A DNA stretch of 64,000 nt from Akkermansia muciniphila (GCA_945883815.1 CAMCYJ010000001.1:1-64000), one strand, 5' to 3'; shown: positions 34,620-43,600, counted from the first letter of the stretch. The notes: generated by a model from the sequence alone, not told the origin. Translations and numbers: made by a program.

Positions 34620-35873
34620 ATGCGCAGACACGTGGCCATTGTGGGGGGCGGAGTCATCGGACTGAGCACCGCTTATTATTGTGCCAAGGCCGGTTACTCG
34701 GTGACGGTCATTGATCGGAATCCACCGGCCCGCAACGGCTGTTCCTTCGGCAACGCCGGCATGGTGGTGCCCAGCCATTTCATCCCGTTGGCCGCGCCGG
34801 GCATGGTGGCCCTGGGTCTCAAGTGGATGTGGAATCCGGAATCCCCCTTCTACATCCGCCCACGCTTCGACGCGCAACTCTTCGAGTGGGGATGGCGCTT
34901 CTGGCGAGCCAGCACCGCCGAACGGGTCCAGAAGGCCGCGCCACTGCTGCGGGACATCAGCCTGGCCAGCCGAGCGGCTTTTGAAGAACTGGCCGCCCTG
35001 CCCCAACTCGACTTCGGCCTCGTGAAGAAGGGTCTTCTCATGCTGTGCCGCAGCCAGCACGCCCTCGACGAAGAAGCCCACACGGCGGCCCAAGCCCGCG
35101 CCTTGGGTATCCCGGCCGATGTGCTGGATGCCCGGCAAACCGCGGCTCTGGACCCGGCCATTACGATGTCTGTCGCCGGATCGGTTCATTTTCCCCAGGA
35201 CTGCCACCTGAGCCCCGACCGCTTCATGGCCGGCCTTCAGAGTGAGCTAGAGCTCCTGGGATGCCGCTTCCGTTGGAATGCCGAAGTGCGCGGCTGGCAA
35301 ACCGAACACGGTCGGGTCCGGGCAGCCTGGGTCGATGGAGAAGCCCTGGAGGCCGATGAGTTTGTGCTGTGCGGCGGATCTTGGTCGCCCGAGACCGCCC
35401 CTCAACTCGGTCTCAACCTGCCCATCCAGGCGGGCAAGGGCTACAGCCTGACCCTCCGACAACCCCGGGAATTGCCCCAACTGTGCTCCATTTTCACCGA
35501 AGCCCGGGTGGCCATCACGCCAATGGGCGACACCCTGCGCTTCGGTGGAACCATGGAAATTGGGGGCCTCAACGAGACCATCAATCCGGTCCGGGTGCGG
35601 GGCATCATCAAGTCGGTGCCAAAGTATTTCCCGCGATTTGAGGAGAGCGATTTCGCCGGCATCGAACCGTGGTTCGGATTACGACCCGTTCCTCCCGACG
35701 GGCTGCCTTACATCGGCCGGACGAAACGACTCGCCAATCTCTGTCTGGCCACGGGCCATGGCATGATGGGCATTAGTTTGGCCCCGATCACCGGCCAACT
35801 CGTCGCCGACACACTGACTGGGGCCCGCCCTCGCTTCGATCTCTCGCTACTCTCGCCCGATCGGCATTCTTGA
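34620..35873 (+). CDS. dadA: FAD-dependent oxidoreductase, D-amino-acid dehydrogenase (DadA) type
   Basis: This 417-residue protein belongs to the DAO family: the dinucleotide-binding VAIVGGGVIGLSTAYYCAK at the N-terminus, RNGCSFGNAGMVVPSHF as in DadA, VLCGGSWSPETAPQLGLNLP, AGKGYSLTLRQPRELP, and the C-terminal LRPVPPDGLPYIGRTKRL and GHGMMGISLAPITG for the second FAD contact. It probably deaminates a D-amino acid at the inner membrane or in the cytoplasm; a hydroxyproline or opine oxidase role is possible from the same fold. The gene stands alone with no alanine racemase beside it. The start at 34620 gives the family N-terminus. Confidence 0.83.
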   Translation: MRRHVAIVGGGVIGLSTAYYCAKAGYSVTVIDRNPPARNGCSFGNAGMVVPSHFIPLAAPGMVALGLKWMWNPESPFYIRPRFDAQLFEWGWRFWRASTAERVQKAAPLLRDISLASRAAFEELAALPQLDFGLVKKGLLMLCRSQHALDEEAHTAAQARALGIPADVLDARQTAALDPAITMSVAGSVHFPQDCHLSPDRFMAGLQSELELLGCRFRWNAEVRGWQTEHGRVRAAWVDGEALEADEFVLCGGSWSPETAPQLGLNLPIQAGKGYSLTLRQPRELPQLCSIFTEARVAITPMGDTLRFGGTMEIGGLNETINPVRVRGIIKSVPKYFPRFEESDFAGIEPWFGLRPVPPDGLPYIGRTKRLANLCLATGHGMMGISLAPITGQLVADTLTGARPRFDLSLLSPDRHS

Positions 35874-36262
35874 GCGCCTGTGCGAAATGGCGAATCCACC
35901 GGGTCTCAGCCGATATCGAGGGCACCCACTCCCAAAGCTCCGACGGACTCCCAGTTTTGAGATAGGAGCCTCAAAATGGGCGCCTTTGAAACGGACGGCG
36001 ATGAAAAGGGACGGCGATGAAAACGGACGGGGGTCGGCTTTTTGAGCCGACCCCCAAGTGATGGAAACAATTACGCCTTCACTTCAGGCGCCATAAACCC
36101 GACGGGACAAACACCCAACCCCTACCCGCATGCCCCGCCGCATGCACGCTTCCTTTGCCAACCTTTAGCGGATAGTAACCAACCACCTACTCCGACTTCG
36201 AAACTTCCGGATTGCTCAAAGTATTTTAAGAAATCTCTGCCGGAGCCCAATGCGCCGGAAAA
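35874..36262. other. Intergenic region with tandem repeat and hairpin
   Basis: No gene is seen. Near 35991-36028 the unit GGACGGCGATGAAAA occurs in tandem and leads into the perfect hairpin at 36029-36055. The remainder up to the SOUL gene has no clear signal. Confidence 0.5.
36029..36055. terminator. Perfect 11-bp hairpin between convergent genes
   Basis: GGGGGTCGGCT, loop TTTTG, AGCCGACCCCC. It lacks a clear U-tract on either side, so it may act as a weak terminator or an RNA-end stabiliser for dadA and the SOUL gene. Confidence 0.5.
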
Positions 36263-36886
36263 TTAGGGAGCAACCGGCTCCGTCACCCGCAGCATGACCT
36301 CATTGCGGCGGAAGATCGAAGGCGTCCAAGGAGGATCGAAGTAGCCGTAGATCGGCACAGGATCGGCCACGGACAGCCCACGGGCCGCCACCCAAGCCCT
36401 CAACTCCCCCAAGAACTCCTCCTCCCGTTCCAATGAACGGCCACCACTGAATCGCCGGACCGCAAAGCGCCCCGCCGGCACTTCGCGACGGCGAACCGAG
36501 GCATCGCTGGGGGCCGGAACCGCCGTGGCGACCATGTCTTTGGGCATCACAAACGCCATGACTCGTTGGGTGGAGTTCCCGGGCGTCGCTGTCGACGTCA
36601 TATAAACCGGAGTGGTCATCGCGATCTTCTGCTGAGCCTGGTTGCCCCCGGTGATAAACCGGAACAGACGACCAAAACTACCATCCGAATCGCCCGAGGG
36701 TGATGCCATGGACGTCTCGACCCACTGCAATGTGGGATACTCTCGCAGTTGGAAGGACCCGTCGGACTGGATCACCCGGTACGATGCCGTTTCGTAACCG
36801 GCACGGATCGCTTGGCAACCGCCAGCCGCAACCAGAATCGCCACCAAAACCACAGCAGATCCAATCGCGATTACCTGAGTCTTCAT
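36263..36886 (-). CDS. SOUL heme-binding family lipoprotein
   Basis: The product is about 207 residues with an N-terminal hydrophobic segment ending in LVAAGGC, a probable lipobox. The mature part matches the SOUL/HBP family: YETASYRVIQSDGSFQLREY, FRFITGGNQAQQKIAMTTPV, VMAFVMPKDM, and RFAVRRFSGG with the C-terminal IYGYFDPPWTPSIFRRNEV. Family members bind heme or other tetrapyrroles; bacterial copies are poorly characterised. It would sit in the envelope as a lipoprotein. The ATG at 36886 gives the signal sequence; ATGs upstream at 36928 and 36913 are less likely. Confidence 0.82.
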   Translation of the reverse strand: MKTQVIAIGSAVVLVAILVAAGGCQAIRAGYETASYRVIQSDGSFQLREYPTLQWVETSMASPSGDSDGSFGRLFRFITGGNQAQQKIAMTTPVYMTSTATPGNSTQRVMAFVMPKDMVATAVPAPSDASVRRREVPAGRFAVRRFSGGRSLEREEEFLGELRAWVAARGLSVADPVPIYGYFDPPWTPSIFRRNEVMLRVTEPVAP

Positions 36887-36960
36887 GGCATAAACCATCG
36901 ACTCGATGGATCTCATTGCAACTATCAACTTGCCTTACCCCGTCGTGCCATTAGGCGCAA

Positions 36961-37599
36961 TCAGGCCAAAACCGCCCGAATTACCTCCCCATGGACATCG
37001 GTCAAACGGCGATTGGCCCCCTGGTGGAGGACATTGAGTCGCTCGTGGTCCAGACCCAACAGATGCAACGCCGTGGCGTGGAAATCGTAGGTGGTGGAGA
37101 TATCGCGTGCAGCCTTCCAAGACCACTCATCGCTTTGACCGTGAGCAACCCCGGGTCGCACCCCCGCTCCAGCCATCCAACCCACGAAGGTGCCGCCATT
37201 GTGGTCCCGACCTTCGCTGCTCTGGGCAAACGGCATCCGTCCAAACTCCGTGTTCCAGAGGACCAAGGTATCTTCGAGCAGCCCACAGGCCCTGAGGTCC
37301 TGAAGCAGTCCGGCGATCGGAAGATCTGTCGCCGCGCACATCGGCGGGAGTTCCTTGGCCATATTGGCATGGTTGTCCCAATTGCCCGTCGGCCCCCCGG
37401 CACCACTCCAGACTTGGACGAAGCGGACCCCGCGCTCCAACAACCGGCGGGCCATCAGGCAACGGCGCCCAAAATCTTCGGATTCGGGACGATCGAGACC
37501 GTACAGCCGACGGGTAGCCGGACTTTCCGCGCTCAAATCGAAGGCCTCCGGTGCACCCAATTGCATGCGGGCGGCCAACTCGTAGGCCTGGATCCGCAC
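36961..37599 (-). pseudogene. Truncated DUF1501 gene (C-terminal ~212 residues)
   Basis: The frame encodes only the C-terminal half of a DUF1501 protein: IQAYELAARMQLGAPEAFDL, CLMARRLLERGVRFVQVWSG, DTLVLWNTEFGRMPFAQSSE, GRDHNGGTFVGWMAGAG and DFHATALHLLGLDHERL. The corresponding region in the intact gene at 13085-14560 is preceded by some 280 residues with the Tat signal, which are missing. The break coincides with the end of the MITE-like element at 37607. No DUF1549/DUF1553 partner is present. Expression from the GTG at 37599 would give an unexported fragment. Confidence 0.78.
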
Positions 37600-37606
37600 A
37601 CTGGAA

Positions 37607-37787
37607 CCGGGACGATTCAGTTGGGAGGAAAGCGATGGCGAGCGAGGCGAATTCTCTCGCAGGACGCGAAGAGAGCGAGGCTCGGGCTATGCTGATGCCC
37701 GTGCTTGAGGCCCGTAACGAACGCCCAACGACGCTCTTGAAACAGAAGACGCCGGCCAGCACGACCGATCCAATGGAATCGTTCCGG
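37607..37787. mobile_element. MITE-like element with 18-bp inverted terminal repeats (copy A)
   Basis: Left end CCGGGACGATTCAGTTGG (37607-37624) and right end CCAATGGAATCGTTCCGG (37770-37787) are inverted copies matching at 15 of 18 positions. The 181-bp element encodes no plausible protein. It abuts the truncated DUF1501 gene. A related copy in the other orientation lies at 34149-34261 and a lone end at 18281-18293. No clear target-site duplication was identified. Confidence 0.6.
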
Positions 37788-38205
37788 CTGAGCATTCTCC
37801 GGGAAGCTTCCTGGGGTAGGGCTATTTTCTCAGAAAGCGCAGCGTCTACGGTGCCGGACCGCTCGGAGATCGCTCCCTACCTCGGAGGTCTTCAGGTGAT
37901 AGCTGGGGGGCGATGGGATTGGGATTCTCTAGGGAGGGCTGTAGACCGATGGACCAGAAATGCCGACGCGCCAGATCGGTGGCGGTGAGATGTTGGTCGG
38001 TGAACCCAAACCAGATGGGCGAGGGACCTGCGGTAGCGTCCAATTCCAGCCGCACTGTTGGGTCTGCCTCCTGTGGGTGCATCGAGGTATTGTTTTTGTC
38101 CTTACAACCAACGCCGCCAGACAGCGCTCTCATTTTCCAACTGAATTGTTCCGGCAAAGAGTTCCACCGTTGACCCCTGCGCCGGCTTACTTAGCCTCAG
38201 GACCC
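37788..38205. other. Intergenic region, no gene recognised
   Basis: A minus-strand frame around 37930-38110 reads IWFGFTDQHLTATDLARRHF, which has a protein-like composition and may be a decayed gene, but I do not recognise it and it lacks clear boundaries. The GTG start of the next gene follows a short AGGA. Confidence 0.35.
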
Positions 38206-39282
38206 GTGAGCCGATTTTCCGTGCGTCTGTTGCTGGTGATGACCTGCCTGTGGATCGGGGTGATGAATTGCCCCGCGCCCTTGATCTATCGACCCGGTGA
38301 AGGTTGGACCTACGAGGCCGTCGGCGCCGGGGCTGCCTGGCAACGCAAGCGGGCCAAAGACCAATTGGTCGTGGCTCAGGAGGCCTTCGACGCCGGCCAG
38401 TACCGACTCGCCCTCAAAGCAGCCCGATACACCACCAAGACCTGGCCGCTTTCCGATTCGTCCGGCCGCGCCCAGTACCTGATCGGCCGCTGCTATGAAG
38501 CCCGGAAAATGGATGAACGGGCCTTCAAGGAGTACCAGAAGGCCCTGACCAAATATCCCAAGCTGGACAACTACTCGGAGATCCAACAGCGCCAGTTCGA
38601 AATCGCCAATCGCTACCTCGGCGGGCAGTGGTTCAAACTGTGGGGCTACATCCCCTTCTTTCCGTCAATGGACCGGACCGCCAAACTCTTCGATGATGTC
38701 AACAAAAACGGCCCCTACAGTGACCTCGGGCCCAAGGCCTTGATGAACATCGGTGCCGCCCGTGAAAAACAGAAGAACTACCGCCTTGCGGTGAGGGCCT
38801 ACGAGCGTGCCGCCGACAAATATTATGACCGCCCCAAGGTGGCAGCCGACGCGATGTATGCCGCGGGTATCGCTTGGAACCGACTGGCCCGGCGTGCCGA
38901 GTACGACCAGTCCATCGCAGGGAACGCCATCAACTTCCTCAACGACTTCAAGGCTCTCTATCCCGATGATCAGCGCTCCGAAGAAGCCACGAAGATCGTC
39001 TCCACATTGAAGACCGAACAGGCTCGGGGCGCTCTGAAGACCGCCGAGTTCTACGAGAAGTACAAGCGCTATCAGGGTGCGTTGGTCTACTACAACGAGG
39101 TGCTCGTGAAAGACCCCAATTCCACGTTCGCCGCCCAGGCCCGCGAACGGATTGAATTCCTCAAACCCAAGGCACAACGGCAGGTGCGTCGGTGGTCGGA
39201 GGTTGACGCCCGCCAACTGGAGCGTGAGCGCATCAATGCGACCAACGCCCCGGCTGGCAAGACCCCGAAAAAATCCCAATGA
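38206..39282 (+). CDS. Outer-membrane assembly lipoprotein, BamD-like TPR protein
   Basis: The product is about 358 residues starting at GTG 38206 (AGGA a few bases upstream). The N-terminus (VRLLLVMTCLWIGVMNC) looks like a signal sequence ending at a cysteine. The rest is TPR-rich: KDQLVVAQEAFDAGQYRLAL, AQYLIGRCYEARKMDERAFK, ALMNIGAAREKQKNYRLAVR, and FYEKYKRYQGALVYYNEVL with STFAAQARERIEFLK, the latter typical of BamD/YfiO proteins. BamD is part of the complex that folds beta-barrel proteins into the outer membrane. The following genes (lptE-like, propeller, lgt) also concern the envelope. It overlaps lptE as ATGA. Confidence 0.72.
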   Translation: MSRFSVRLLLVMTCLWIGVMNCPAPLIYRPGEGWTYEAVGAGAAWQRKRAKDQLVVAQEAFDAGQYRLALKAARYTTKTWPLSDSSGRAQYLIGRCYEARKMDERAFKEYQKALTKYPKLDNYSEIQQRQFEIANRYLGGQWFKLWGYIPFFPSMDRTAKLFDDVNKNGPYSDLGPKALMNIGAAREKQKNYRLAVRAYERAADKYYDRPKVAADAMYAAGIAWNRLARRAEYDQSIAGNAINFLNDFKALYPDDQRSEEATKIVSTLKTEQARGALKTAEFYEKYKRYQGALVYYNEVLVKDPNSTFAAQARERIEFLKPKAQRQVRRWSEVDARQLERERINATNAPAGKTPKKSQ

Positions 39283-39815
39283 GACCCGCCGCCAACCGCA
39301 CTCGCTGGCCGGCTGTGGCCTCGCTGCTCGCCTTGACCGTGGGTCTGTTGGTCGGTTGTGGGGGATACTCCCTGGGGCCCAGCAACGGGCAATCGGCCGG
39401 TGTTCGAGCCATCCGCGTGGGCCACGTCGCCAACGGCACCGATGAGCCCCGCCTGGCCGACACGGTCAGCCACGCCCTCCGCGCCCAAGTCCATGTCGAT
39501 GGCACGTTCCGCTTGGCCACCCAAGACGACGGCGACATCGTCATCACCACCGCGCTTCAAAAATTCGAGCGGAATCCCCTCACCTTCCAGGCCAGAGACA
39601 TCATCGCCACCCGCGACTATGACGTGATCCTCACGGCCCACGTCAAAGCCATCGAGGTGGGGAGCGGCAAGGTGTTGCTCGATCAGGAAATCATCGGACG
39701 GACCACCATCCGCAACACGGCCGACCTGGGTTCTGCCGAACGTCAGGCTGCCCCGCTTCTGGCCGAAAACCTCGCACGCAACATCATCAGCCGCCTCTCC
39801 GAAGGTTCCTGGTAA
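39279..39815 (+). CDS. lptE: LPS-assembly lipoprotein LptE-like
   Basis: The 178-residue protein has a lipoprotein signal (ASLLALTVGLLVGCGGYSL), with GCGGYSL being the typical lipobox and opening of LptE. VGHVANGTDEPRLADTVSHA and the strand pattern (VITTALQKFERNPLTF, YDVILTAHVKAIEV, EIIGRTTIRN) fit the small alpha/beta fold. The C-terminal helix (AAPLLAENLARNIISRLSEG) is also characteristic. LptE plugs the LptD barrel and helps deliver lipopolysaccharide to the outer leaflet. It is coupled to the BamD-like gene by an ATGA overlap. Confidence 0.82.
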   Translation: MRPAANRTRWPAVASLLALTVGLLVGCGGYSLGPSNGQSAGVRAIRVGHVANGTDEPRLADTVSHALRAQVHVDGTFRLATQDDGDIVITTALQKFERNPLTFQARDIIATRDYDVILTAHVKAIEVGSGKVLLDQEIIGRTTIRNTADLGSAERQAAPLLAENLARNIISRLSEGSW

Positions 39816-39826
39816 CCCTTGCTCCC

Positions 39827-41116
39827 ATGATGGCCGTCACTCCGTTCCGTGCGTTGACTCTCACTCTGGCGGGCACCGCTTTCGGGGCCGCCCTGTTGCT
39901 GGGTTCACCGACACAGGCCGCCGGAACTCCGTCCAATGACTGGCCGGGGTGGCGGGGTCGGGGTCGTGATGGTCACGCTGCCAACCCCTTGCCTGTGCGG
40001 CTCGATTCCGCCCCGAAACCGCTCTGGCGCAAATCCATTGGCCATGGGTATTCCGGAGTCGTCGTATCGGGCCAGCACCTGGTTTTCCTGGATGATTCCA
40101 GCGGTCAGGAAACCGCCCGTTGCCTGGATGCGGCGACCGGCCGGGAATTGTGGTCTCAGCCCTTCGCCGAACAATACTCCGACGAATTCGAAGCAGGCCC
40201 CCGATGCACGCCGCTGATCGATGGCAACCGGATCTACGTGCAAAGCTGCTTCGGTGAGTTCGCCTGTCTTTCTCTCGACGACGGCAAGAAGCAGTGGGGG
40301 TTTCATTTTCGCGACTACGGAATGTTCTGGGTCAAGGACCGCTCGGGTGGTCCGGGGGCCGCCAACCGACGGGGCAATTCCGGATCGGCGGCCATCTCGG
40401 GCGATCGCATCTTCATCCAAATCGGCTCGACCAACGGGGCGAGTATCGCCGCGTTCGACAAAGCGCAGGGCCGGTTGCTCTGGAAATCCCAGAACGACCT
40501 GACCAGCTATGCGTCGCTGATGACCGGAACCTTGGGCAATCGCCACCAGGTCATCGGCGTGACCTGCGAGGGACTGCTGGGATTGGAGGCCGCCTCCGGA
40601 GAAGCTTTGTGGCGGATCCCCTTCAAGACCGGAGCCAACCGCAACGTCCTAACCCCAGTGCTCGACGGCAACGGCATCTTGTTTGCCAGCTACACCACCG
40701 GACTGCGACGGGTCACCCTCGAAGCCGATGGATCGAAGGTCCGGGCCACGCAGTCCTGGCTCAATCCAGACCTCAAGATCAACTTGTCCACGCCCGTTCT
40801 GGTGGGACGCCACCTTTATGGCCATGGCCCCGACAAGGATTTCGTCTGCGTCGATGCCTCCACCGGAGCCATTCAGTGGCGACAAACCGGCTTCAACCAA
40901 TACGCCTCAACTTTGGCTTCGGGTTCCCGATTGCTGGTCTTGAACGATATGGGTGAAGTCATCCTTCTGGAGGCCAGCCCCGCTCGATACACAGAACTCG
41001 GCCGCTTTCAGGCTTGTGGCAAGACCTTCAGCCATCCGGCCTACGCCCACGGCGTCCTCTACACCCGAGATAGTCGCGAGCTGGTGGCCTGGCCGCTCCA
41101 GTCCCCGGCGCGCTGA
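39827..41116 (+). CDS. PQQ-type beta-propeller protein, secreted (second copy)
   Basis: The 429-residue protein has a signal peptide (ALTLTLAGTAFGAALLLGS ... QAAG), then NDWPGWRGRGRDGHAANPLP and repeated propeller blades such as CLDAATGRELWSQPF, CLSLDDGKKQWGF, AFDKAQGRLLWKS and GLEAASGEALWRIPF. It is like the protein encoded at 30533-31774 and, more distantly, BamB. It starts 12 bp after lptE and directly follows the bamD-like and lptE genes, which supports a periplasmic role in outer-membrane assembly, though members of this group are also frequent elsewhere in these genomes. Confidence 0.8.
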   Translation: MMAVTPFRALTLTLAGTAFGAALLLGSPTQAAGTPSNDWPGWRGRGRDGHAANPLPVRLDSAPKPLWRKSIGHGYSGVVVSGQHLVFLDDSSGQETARCLDAATGRELWSQPFAEQYSDEFEAGPRCTPLIDGNRIYVQSCFGEFACLSLDDGKKQWGFHFRDYGMFWVKDRSGGPGAANRRGNSGSAAISGDRIFIQIGSTNGASIAAFDKAQGRLLWKSQNDLTSYASLMTGTLGNRHQVIGVTCEGLLGLEAASGEALWRIPFKTGANRNVLTPVLDGNGILFASYTTGLRRVTLEADGSKVRATQSWLNPDLKINLSTPVLVGRHLYGHGPDKDFVCVDASTGAIQWRQTGFNQYASTLASGSRLLVLNDMGEVILLEASPARYTELGRFQACGKTFSHPAYAHGVLYTRDSRELVAWPLQSPAR

Positions 41117-41144
41117 GTCCAGCCCTCCAGAGCTTCCCCCAAAA

Positions 41145-41939
41145 TTGAAACCGATCCTCCTCGAACTCGGCAGCTTCAAGCTCCACTCCTTTGGCCTGCT
41201 GGTAGCCCTGGGGTTCTTGGCTGGCTCGTGGATCGCCAGTCGTCGGGGTCGGGCCATGGGCCTGGATCCTCAGGCCATCCAAGACATCGTATTCCCCTGG
41301 CTGCTGGTGGGCGGCCTGATCGGCGCGCGCATCCTTTACGTCCTGAGCTATTGGCAGCGGGATTTCGCCGGTCAGCCACTCACTGAGGTGCTGGCCATTT
41401 GGAAGGGGGGCCTCGTGTTCTACGGAGGCCTGATCGGAGCCACGATCGCCGGTGCCATCGGAATTCGCGGCAAAGGCCTGCCGCTCTGGGCCACGGCAGA
41501 CTGCTTGGCCATCGGTGTCTCCCTGGGGCACGTCTTTGGACGACTGGCATGCCTGCTCAACGGTTGCTGCTTCGGGCGGTCGTGCACCCTTCCCTGGGGA
41601 ATCCGCTTCCCGGCGGATCACGCCACCGGGGGCGTCTCGGTGCATCCCTCCCAACTGTACGAAGCGGGTCTCAACCTCCTGCTCTGCGGAGGCCTGATCG
41701 CCTGGCAATCCCGACGTCCACATGGCCGCGGACAAATCTTCGCCCTGTACCTGATGGCCTATGCGGGAGTCCGGTCGTTCACCGAATATTTTCGCGGCGA
41801 TTACGGCATCCAGAGCGCCCCCACCGCCGGCGTGTTCACTCCGGGCCAGTCCACCAGCCTGTTGATTTTCGGCGCCGGACTGGCCCTGTGGTTTCTGCGA
41901 CGGACCCGCTCCGATTCCGCCCGTCCGCAGGTCGCCTGA
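41145..41939 (+). CDS. lgt: Prolipoprotein diacylglyceryl transferase
   Basis: The 264-residue inner-membrane enzyme transfers diacylglycerol from phosphatidylglycerol to the lipobox cysteine of prolipoproteins. Family landmarks are PILLELGSFKLHSFGLLVAL at the start, GGLIGARILYVL, GGLVFYGGLIGA, the Lgt signature HVFGRLACLLNGCCFG, and HPSQLYEAGLN; about seven helices are predicted. The start is inferred to be TTG at 41145, because no ATG gives the family N-terminus and the gene would otherwise lack its first helix. It follows the propeller gene by 28 bp and is convergent with leuA after 5 bp. It may modify the lipoproteins encoded upstream. Confidence 0.88.
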   Translation: MKPILLELGSFKLHSFGLLVALGFLAGSWIASRRGRAMGLDPQAIQDIVFPWLLVGGLIGARILYVLSYWQRDFAGQPLTEVLAIWKGGLVFYGGLIGATIAGAIGIRGKGLPLWATADCLAIGVSLGHVFGRLACLLNGCCFGRSCTLPWGIRFPADHATGGVSVHPSQLYEAGLNLLLCGGLIAWQSRRPHGRGQIFALYLMAYAGVRSFTEYFRGDYGIQSAPTAGVFTPGQSTSLLIFGAGLALWFLRRTRSDSARPQVA

Positions 41940-41944
41940 CCGAA

Positions 41945-43600
41945 TCACAGTCGGTTCAGAGCACTGATCACCGCCTGAATCGAAGCCAATTCGATATTGG
42001 TGTTCACGCCCGCTCCCCAGCGGGTCATGCCTTCAGCGGTGCGAATCTGGATGTAGGCGATGGCGCTGGCGGCCTCCCCCTCGGAGAGCGAGTGCTGCTT
42101 GAACTGGGTGACCTCGAACCGAGGAACGCCCGCCTCGGCCAAGGCATGGACAAAGGCCGCGATCGGACCGTTGCCACGCCCACGCACCGCGACCTCCTGC
42201 CCCCCGCGTTTCATCGATGCCCGACATTCAAAGAGACCATCCACGCCATCGGCATGGAAATGGATGAGCGACCAAGGCTCCGTCCGCTGGACGTACTCTT
42301 TCCAGAACATGGCCTTCAGTTCCTCACCGCGGACTTCCCGACCCAACGCATCCACCTGATCGTTGGCGATGGGACCAAACTCCCGCTGCAGGTCCTTGGG
42401 CAATTCGATGCCGAACTCCGTCTCCAGCAAGTAGGCCACGCCCCCTTTGCCCGACTGACTGTTGACCCGGATCACCTCGCGGTACTCGCGACCGATGTCC
42501 GCAGGATCCAGGGTGAGGTAGGGGACATCCCAATGGCTGCGCGAGCCGGTCTCCCATTCGGCCAAGCCTTTCTTGATGGCATCCTGATGGGATCCGCTGA
42601 ACGCCGTGAAAACCAATTCACCCGCGTAAGGCTGCCGCGGCGGCACCGTCAAGCCCGTGCAACGCTCATAGACCTCGCGGATCTTCCCCAGATTGGAGAA
42701 GTCGAGATTCGGATGGATTCCGAGCATGTAGAAGTTCAGGGCCACTGCGACCACATCGAGATTGCCCGTGCGCTCACCGTTGCCGAAGAGAGTCCCCTCC
42801 ACGCGGTCGGCACCGGCCAACAAACCCAACTCCGTTGCTGCCACACCGGTGCAACGGTCGTTGTGGGTGTGCAAGCTGACAATCAGGCTATTCCGATCGC
42901 GGATGTTGCGGCACATCCATTCGATCTGATCAGCGTACACATTCGGAGTCGCCACCTCCACCGTGCAAGGCAGGTTCAAGATCATCTTCCGCTGCGGCGT
43001 CGGCTGCCACACGCCCATCACCGCCTCGGAAATCTCCAACGCGAAATCGAGTTCGGTGGCGCTGAAACTTTCCGGAGAATACTGCAATCGGACGTCCGTG
43101 CCCTCCAGTCGATGCATCCGTTCCTGGATCCAACGCGCCCCCTGCACCGCGATGGCTTTGATCTCGTCACGGCTCTTCCCGAACACCACGCGGCGTTGGG
43201 CCGGAGACGTGGAGTTGTAGAGGTGGATGATCACCCGTTTGGCACCCACCAACGATTCGATCGTCCGCTCGATCAAATCTTCACGGGCCTGTACCAGGAC
43301 CTGAATGGTCACATCTTCCGGGATGCGATTTTCTTCGATGAGCCGCCGATTGAACGCGAACTCCGTGTTCGACGCCGACGGGAATCCAACCTCGATCTCC
43401 TTGAAGCCGCAGTTCACCAGCGTCTGGAACAGCTCCAGCTTTTGGGCCACGTTCATGGGCACCGCCAGCGCCTGATTGCCGTCGCGAAGGTCCACACTGC
43501 ACCAGATGGGAGGCGCGCTGAGCGTGCGCGCAGGCCATTGACGGTCGCGTAAGTCCACCGCCGGAGCGGGGCGATACTTCGTGGCAGGATTCTTCAACAT
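41945..43600 (-). CDS. leuA: 2-isopropylmalate synthase (LeuA2 type)
   Basis: The 551-residue product catalyses the acetyl-CoA plus 2-oxoisovalerate condensation that begins leucine biosynthesis. The HMGL-like barrel shows WCSVDLRDGNQALAVPM (metal Asp), FKEIEVGFPSASNTEF, and SLHTHNDRCTGVAATELGLL (HxH metal ligands) with EGTLFGNGERTGN. The C-terminal LeuA dimer/regulatory domain runs from about 430 to 551. KYRPAPAVDLRDRQWPAR near the N-terminus marks the LeuA2 subgroup. The ATG at 43600 fits the family; one at 43621 is possible. The gene is monocistronic and sits downstream of a terminator hairpin. Confidence 0.92.
   Translation of the reverse strand: MLKNPATKYRPAPAVDLRDRQWPARTLSAPPIWCSVDLRDGNQALAVPMNVAQKLELFQTLVNCGFKEIEVGFPSASNTEFAFNRRLIEENRIPEDVTIQVLVQAREDLIERTIESLVGAKRVIIHLYNSTSPAQRRVVFGKSRDEIKAIAVQGARWIQERMHRLEGTDVRLQYSPESFSATELDFALEISEAVMGVWQPTPQRKMILNLPCTVEVATPNVYADQIEWMCRNIRDRNSLIVSLHTHNDRCTGVAATELGLLAGADRVEGTLFGNGERTGNLDVVAVALNFYMLGIHPNLDFSNLGKIREVYERCTGLTVPPRQPYAGELVFTAFSGSHQDAIKKGLAEWETGSRSHWDVPYLTLDPADIGREYREVIRVNSQSGKGGVAYLLETEFGIELPKDLQREFGPIANDQVDALGREVRGEELKAMFWKEYVQRTEPWSLIHFHADGVDGLFECRASMKRGGQEVAVRGRGNGPIAAFVHALAEAGVPRFEVTQFKQHSLSEGEAASAIAYIQIRTAEGMTRWGAGVNTNIELASIQAVISALNRL

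Noticed and set aside
41399..43552. Long plus-strand frame (about 717 codons) opposite leuA
   Set aside because: Leucine synthase on the minus strand has all family motifs; the opposite frame is a GC-driven shadow rich in Arg/His.
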